In this document: positions 5,760 through 7,232 of the stretch, piece by piece | Layout of the letters: every line of letters starts with the position of its first letter | How positions within the stretch are numbered: the first letter of the stretch is position 1 | Source of the DNA: Chloroflexota bacterium | GTDB lineage: Bacteria; Chloroflexota; Ktedonobacteria; Ktedonobacterales; Ktedonobacteraceae | Assembly (NCBI GenBank): GCA_021828635.1 | Contig: JAJZEJ010000712.1 | Coordinates: 1 to 7,232 of the forward strand | Reading direction: 5' to 3' | Length of the DNA stretch: 7,232 nt | Made by a program: the position numbers and the translations under genes | Notes under the pieces: generated by a model | What the model was told of the DNA's origin: nothing | The model's database searches: none | Seen by the model: only the letters and a program-made list of their open reading frames with translations

Positions 5760-5788
5760 AATATTCCTCTCGGAAAATTTAATGTTAA
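5760..5788 (-). promoter_or_regulatory. Promoter candidate for the small membrane protein / PAP2 pair
   Basis: On the minus strand TTAACA (5788-5783) and AATATT (5765-5760) are separated by 17 bp, with 5/6 and 4/6 matches to consensus. Transcription would start near 5753, followed by a leader of about 44 bases. That leader holds the inverted repeat GCATAG/CTATGC (5752-5730) and then AAGAGG. This is a moderate match in AT-rich DNA. Confidence 0.3.
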
Positions 5789-5789
5789 T

Positions 5790-5824
5790 GCACAGGATAC
5801 GATACATCGGTCTCTATCCTATGC
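5790..5824 (-). terminator. Hairpin downstream of the MFS gene, weak terminator candidate
   Basis: GCA-C-AGGATA (5790-5799) pairs with TATCCT-A-TGC (5815-5824), giving nine pairs with one mismatch around a 15-base loop. Read leftward it is followed by an AT-rich stretch that includes AAATTTT, but no clean T-run. It lies 60 bp beyond the MFS stop and could reduce read-through into the small membrane-protein gene. Confidence 0.3.
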
Positions 5825-5883
5825 GTAAGTATAGAAACCGCACATGAGATGAATATGAGAGATGAGCAATCTACCCAAAGAGG

Positions 5884-7197
5884 TTATGACTCTTTCTTAT
5901 CAGCCCAATCTGTATCCACCACTATCGTGTCGAAGCGACTATAAAAAGCCCTTCTTTTTTGGCCTGGCGAAGTAGAACGAAAGCGTACCAGCAATAGAAA
6001 CGCGAGCAGCGAGGAAAGGCCAAGTATAGCAATGACAATAGCCATTGGTCGCGCACTGGTAGTGCCGGAGATGCCGACAAGCGGAGCGGCCAGCGCACCG
6101 ATAGCAAATTGCAGCACACCAATTAAAGCAGATGCACTTCCGGCAATGCGCCGATGGTCGGCCAATGCCAGTGTGGTAGCATTCGGCAGGATCAGGCCCA
6201 GACTGGCAACGACCACAAAGAGTGACAGCAGGATACCAATAAGGCTACCATGACCAAGTGTAGCAACCAGCAGCAACGCTATACCACCTACCGCCGTAGC
6301 ACTCAGTCCGATAGTGAGTAAGCGAAGCAGTGGTACTCGACTCACCAGCCGTCCATTGATTTGACTCGCAAGCATCAAACCCAGCGCATTGGTACCAAAA
6401 ATGATACTGAATAACTGTGGAGAGATACCATAAACACCTTGTAATACAAAAGGTGAGCCGGAAATATACGAGAACATGGCAGCGAAGGCTAACCCGTATG
6501 ACAAAGCATAACCGATAAAAGAGCGGCTACTGATTAGTTGGCGAAACGCTGCCGACAAAGTGCGAATCCCTCCCTTTTGACGATTTTCAGGTAGTAACGT
6601 CTCACGTAAACCAAAAAAAACGGCGACGAAGATTAGCATACCAATTATCATCAGAACGACGAATACGCCGCGCCACGAAGTGAAATGCAGCAATTGACCG
6701 CCAATGAGCGGCGCGAGAATGGGTGCGAGACCATTAACGAGCATAAGCAATGAGAAAAAGCGGGCGACATCAAGACCGCTAAACATATCACGTACTACCG
6801 CACGTGCGACAACAATGCCAGATGCACCTGCAAAACCTTGAATAAAGCGCAGTATCACCAACACCGGGATAGAGGGAGCAATCACACAAAGAAATGAAGC
6901 AAAAGCATAAGCGACCAGACAAACCAACAGTGGTCGGCGACGCCCCAACGCATCACTAATAGGACCAACAACTAACTGCCCTACAGCTAACCCAAACAAA
7001 CAAGCACTCAATGTCAGTTGTGCTTCCGCCGAACCAATACCGAAATCGCGGCTCAGAGATGGCAGAGACGGCAAATACATATCAATAGAAAACGGCCCAA
7101 AAGCACTCAACGCTCCTAAAATGACTATTAGTCTCAAATGCCGTGGTTGAGATGAATTGATGGTAGCAATAAACGGTACCTCTTTCTTTCTATCCAT
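5884..7197 (-). CDS. Bcr/CflA family multidrug efflux MFS transporter
   Basis: This is a 12-helix major facilitator of the Bcr/CflA drug-export subfamily, about 437 residues from the ATG at 7197. Such proteins use the proton gradient to expel drugs such as bicyclomycin or chloramphenicol, or small metabolites, across the cytoplasmic membrane. Subfamily signatures are FSIDMYLPSLPSLSRDFG near the first helix (Asp39), the motif-A loop GPISDALGRRRP (78-89), and the helix-5 block VVARAVVRDMF with Arg136 and Asp137. A hydrophilic tail rich in charged residues ends the protein. A GTG at 7221 would add eight residues (total 445). I prefer 7197 because AAGAG lies about 12 bp upstream and the family N-terminus is short, though the ribosome site is weak either way. 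The promoter lies at or beyond the right edge. Substrate is unknown; the family is clear. Confidence 0.92.
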   Translation of the reverse strand: MDRKKEVPFIATINSSQPRHLRLIVILGALSAFGPFSIDMYLPSLPSLSRDFGIGSAEAQLTLSACLFGLAVGQLVVGPISDALGRRRPLLVCLVAYAFASFLCVIAPSIPVLVILRFIQGFAGASGIVVARAVVRDMFSGLDVARFFSLLMLVNGLAPILAPLIGGQLLHFTSWRGVFVVLMIIGMLIFVAVFFGLRETLLPENRQKGGIRTLSAAFRQLISSRSFIGYALSYGLAFAAMFSYISGSPFVLQGVYGISPQLFSIIFGTNALGLMLASQINGRLVSRVPLLRLLTIGLSATAVGGIALLLVATLGHGSLIGILLSLFVVVASLGLILPNATTLALADHRRIAGSASALIGVLQFAIGALAAPLVGISGTTSARPMAIVIAILGLSSLLAFLLLVRFRSTSPGQKRRAFYSRFDTIVVDTDWADKKES

Positions 7198-7232
7198 TAC
7201 TATAACTACTCTTGTGTACACACTACTTTAGA

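Overview
The window holds seven protein-coding loci and one strong candidate structured RNA gene, in short operons on both strands. Base composition is roughly balanced. An F420-type luciferase-like oxidoreductase, ACMSD-like and cd01299-like amidohydrolases, and a candidate IscB-type RNA without its nuclease suggest a spore-forming soil Chloroflexota of the Ktedonobacteria type. That is an inference from gene content, not a database match.

Layout, left to right. Bases 1-515 (+) are the C-terminal part of an ACMSD-type amidohydrolase cut by the window edge. Convergent to it is a TetR-family repressor (591-1205, -), which is divergent from an LLM-class, probably F420-dependent oxidoreductase (1345-2232, +). 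The two share a 139-bp control region with overlapping promoter candidates and a folded leader, so the repressor plausibly controls both. Bases 2272-4394 (-) form a two-gene operon: an alpha/beta hydrolase followed by a metal-dependent amidohydrolase. The second gene is broken by a 10-bp insertion that completes a perfect 13-bp inverted repeat. This looks like a templated quasipalindrome mutation or a hairpin sequencing artefact.

Bases 4395-4757 have no protein gene but are dense in signals. They hold a leftward promoter for the operon, a rightward extended -10 promoter, and a multi-stem RNA (about 4507-4681) with a possible pseudoknot. The fold ends in GAAGC directly followed by ATAAA and an 18-bp terminator hairpin. 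The RNA resembles HEARO/omega-RNA, the guide RNA of IscB nucleases, but no IscB gene is present. It is best read as a candidate stand-alone or non-autonomous copy.

Bases 4758-7197 (-) carry a Bcr/CflA-type MFS exporter, then a two-helix small membrane protein and a PAP2 lipid phosphatase 13 bp apart. The last two look like one transcription unit acting at the cytoplasmic membrane, perhaps in lipid-carrier recycling. The exporter may be separate, because a 150-bp gap with a hairpin and a promoter candidate lies between.
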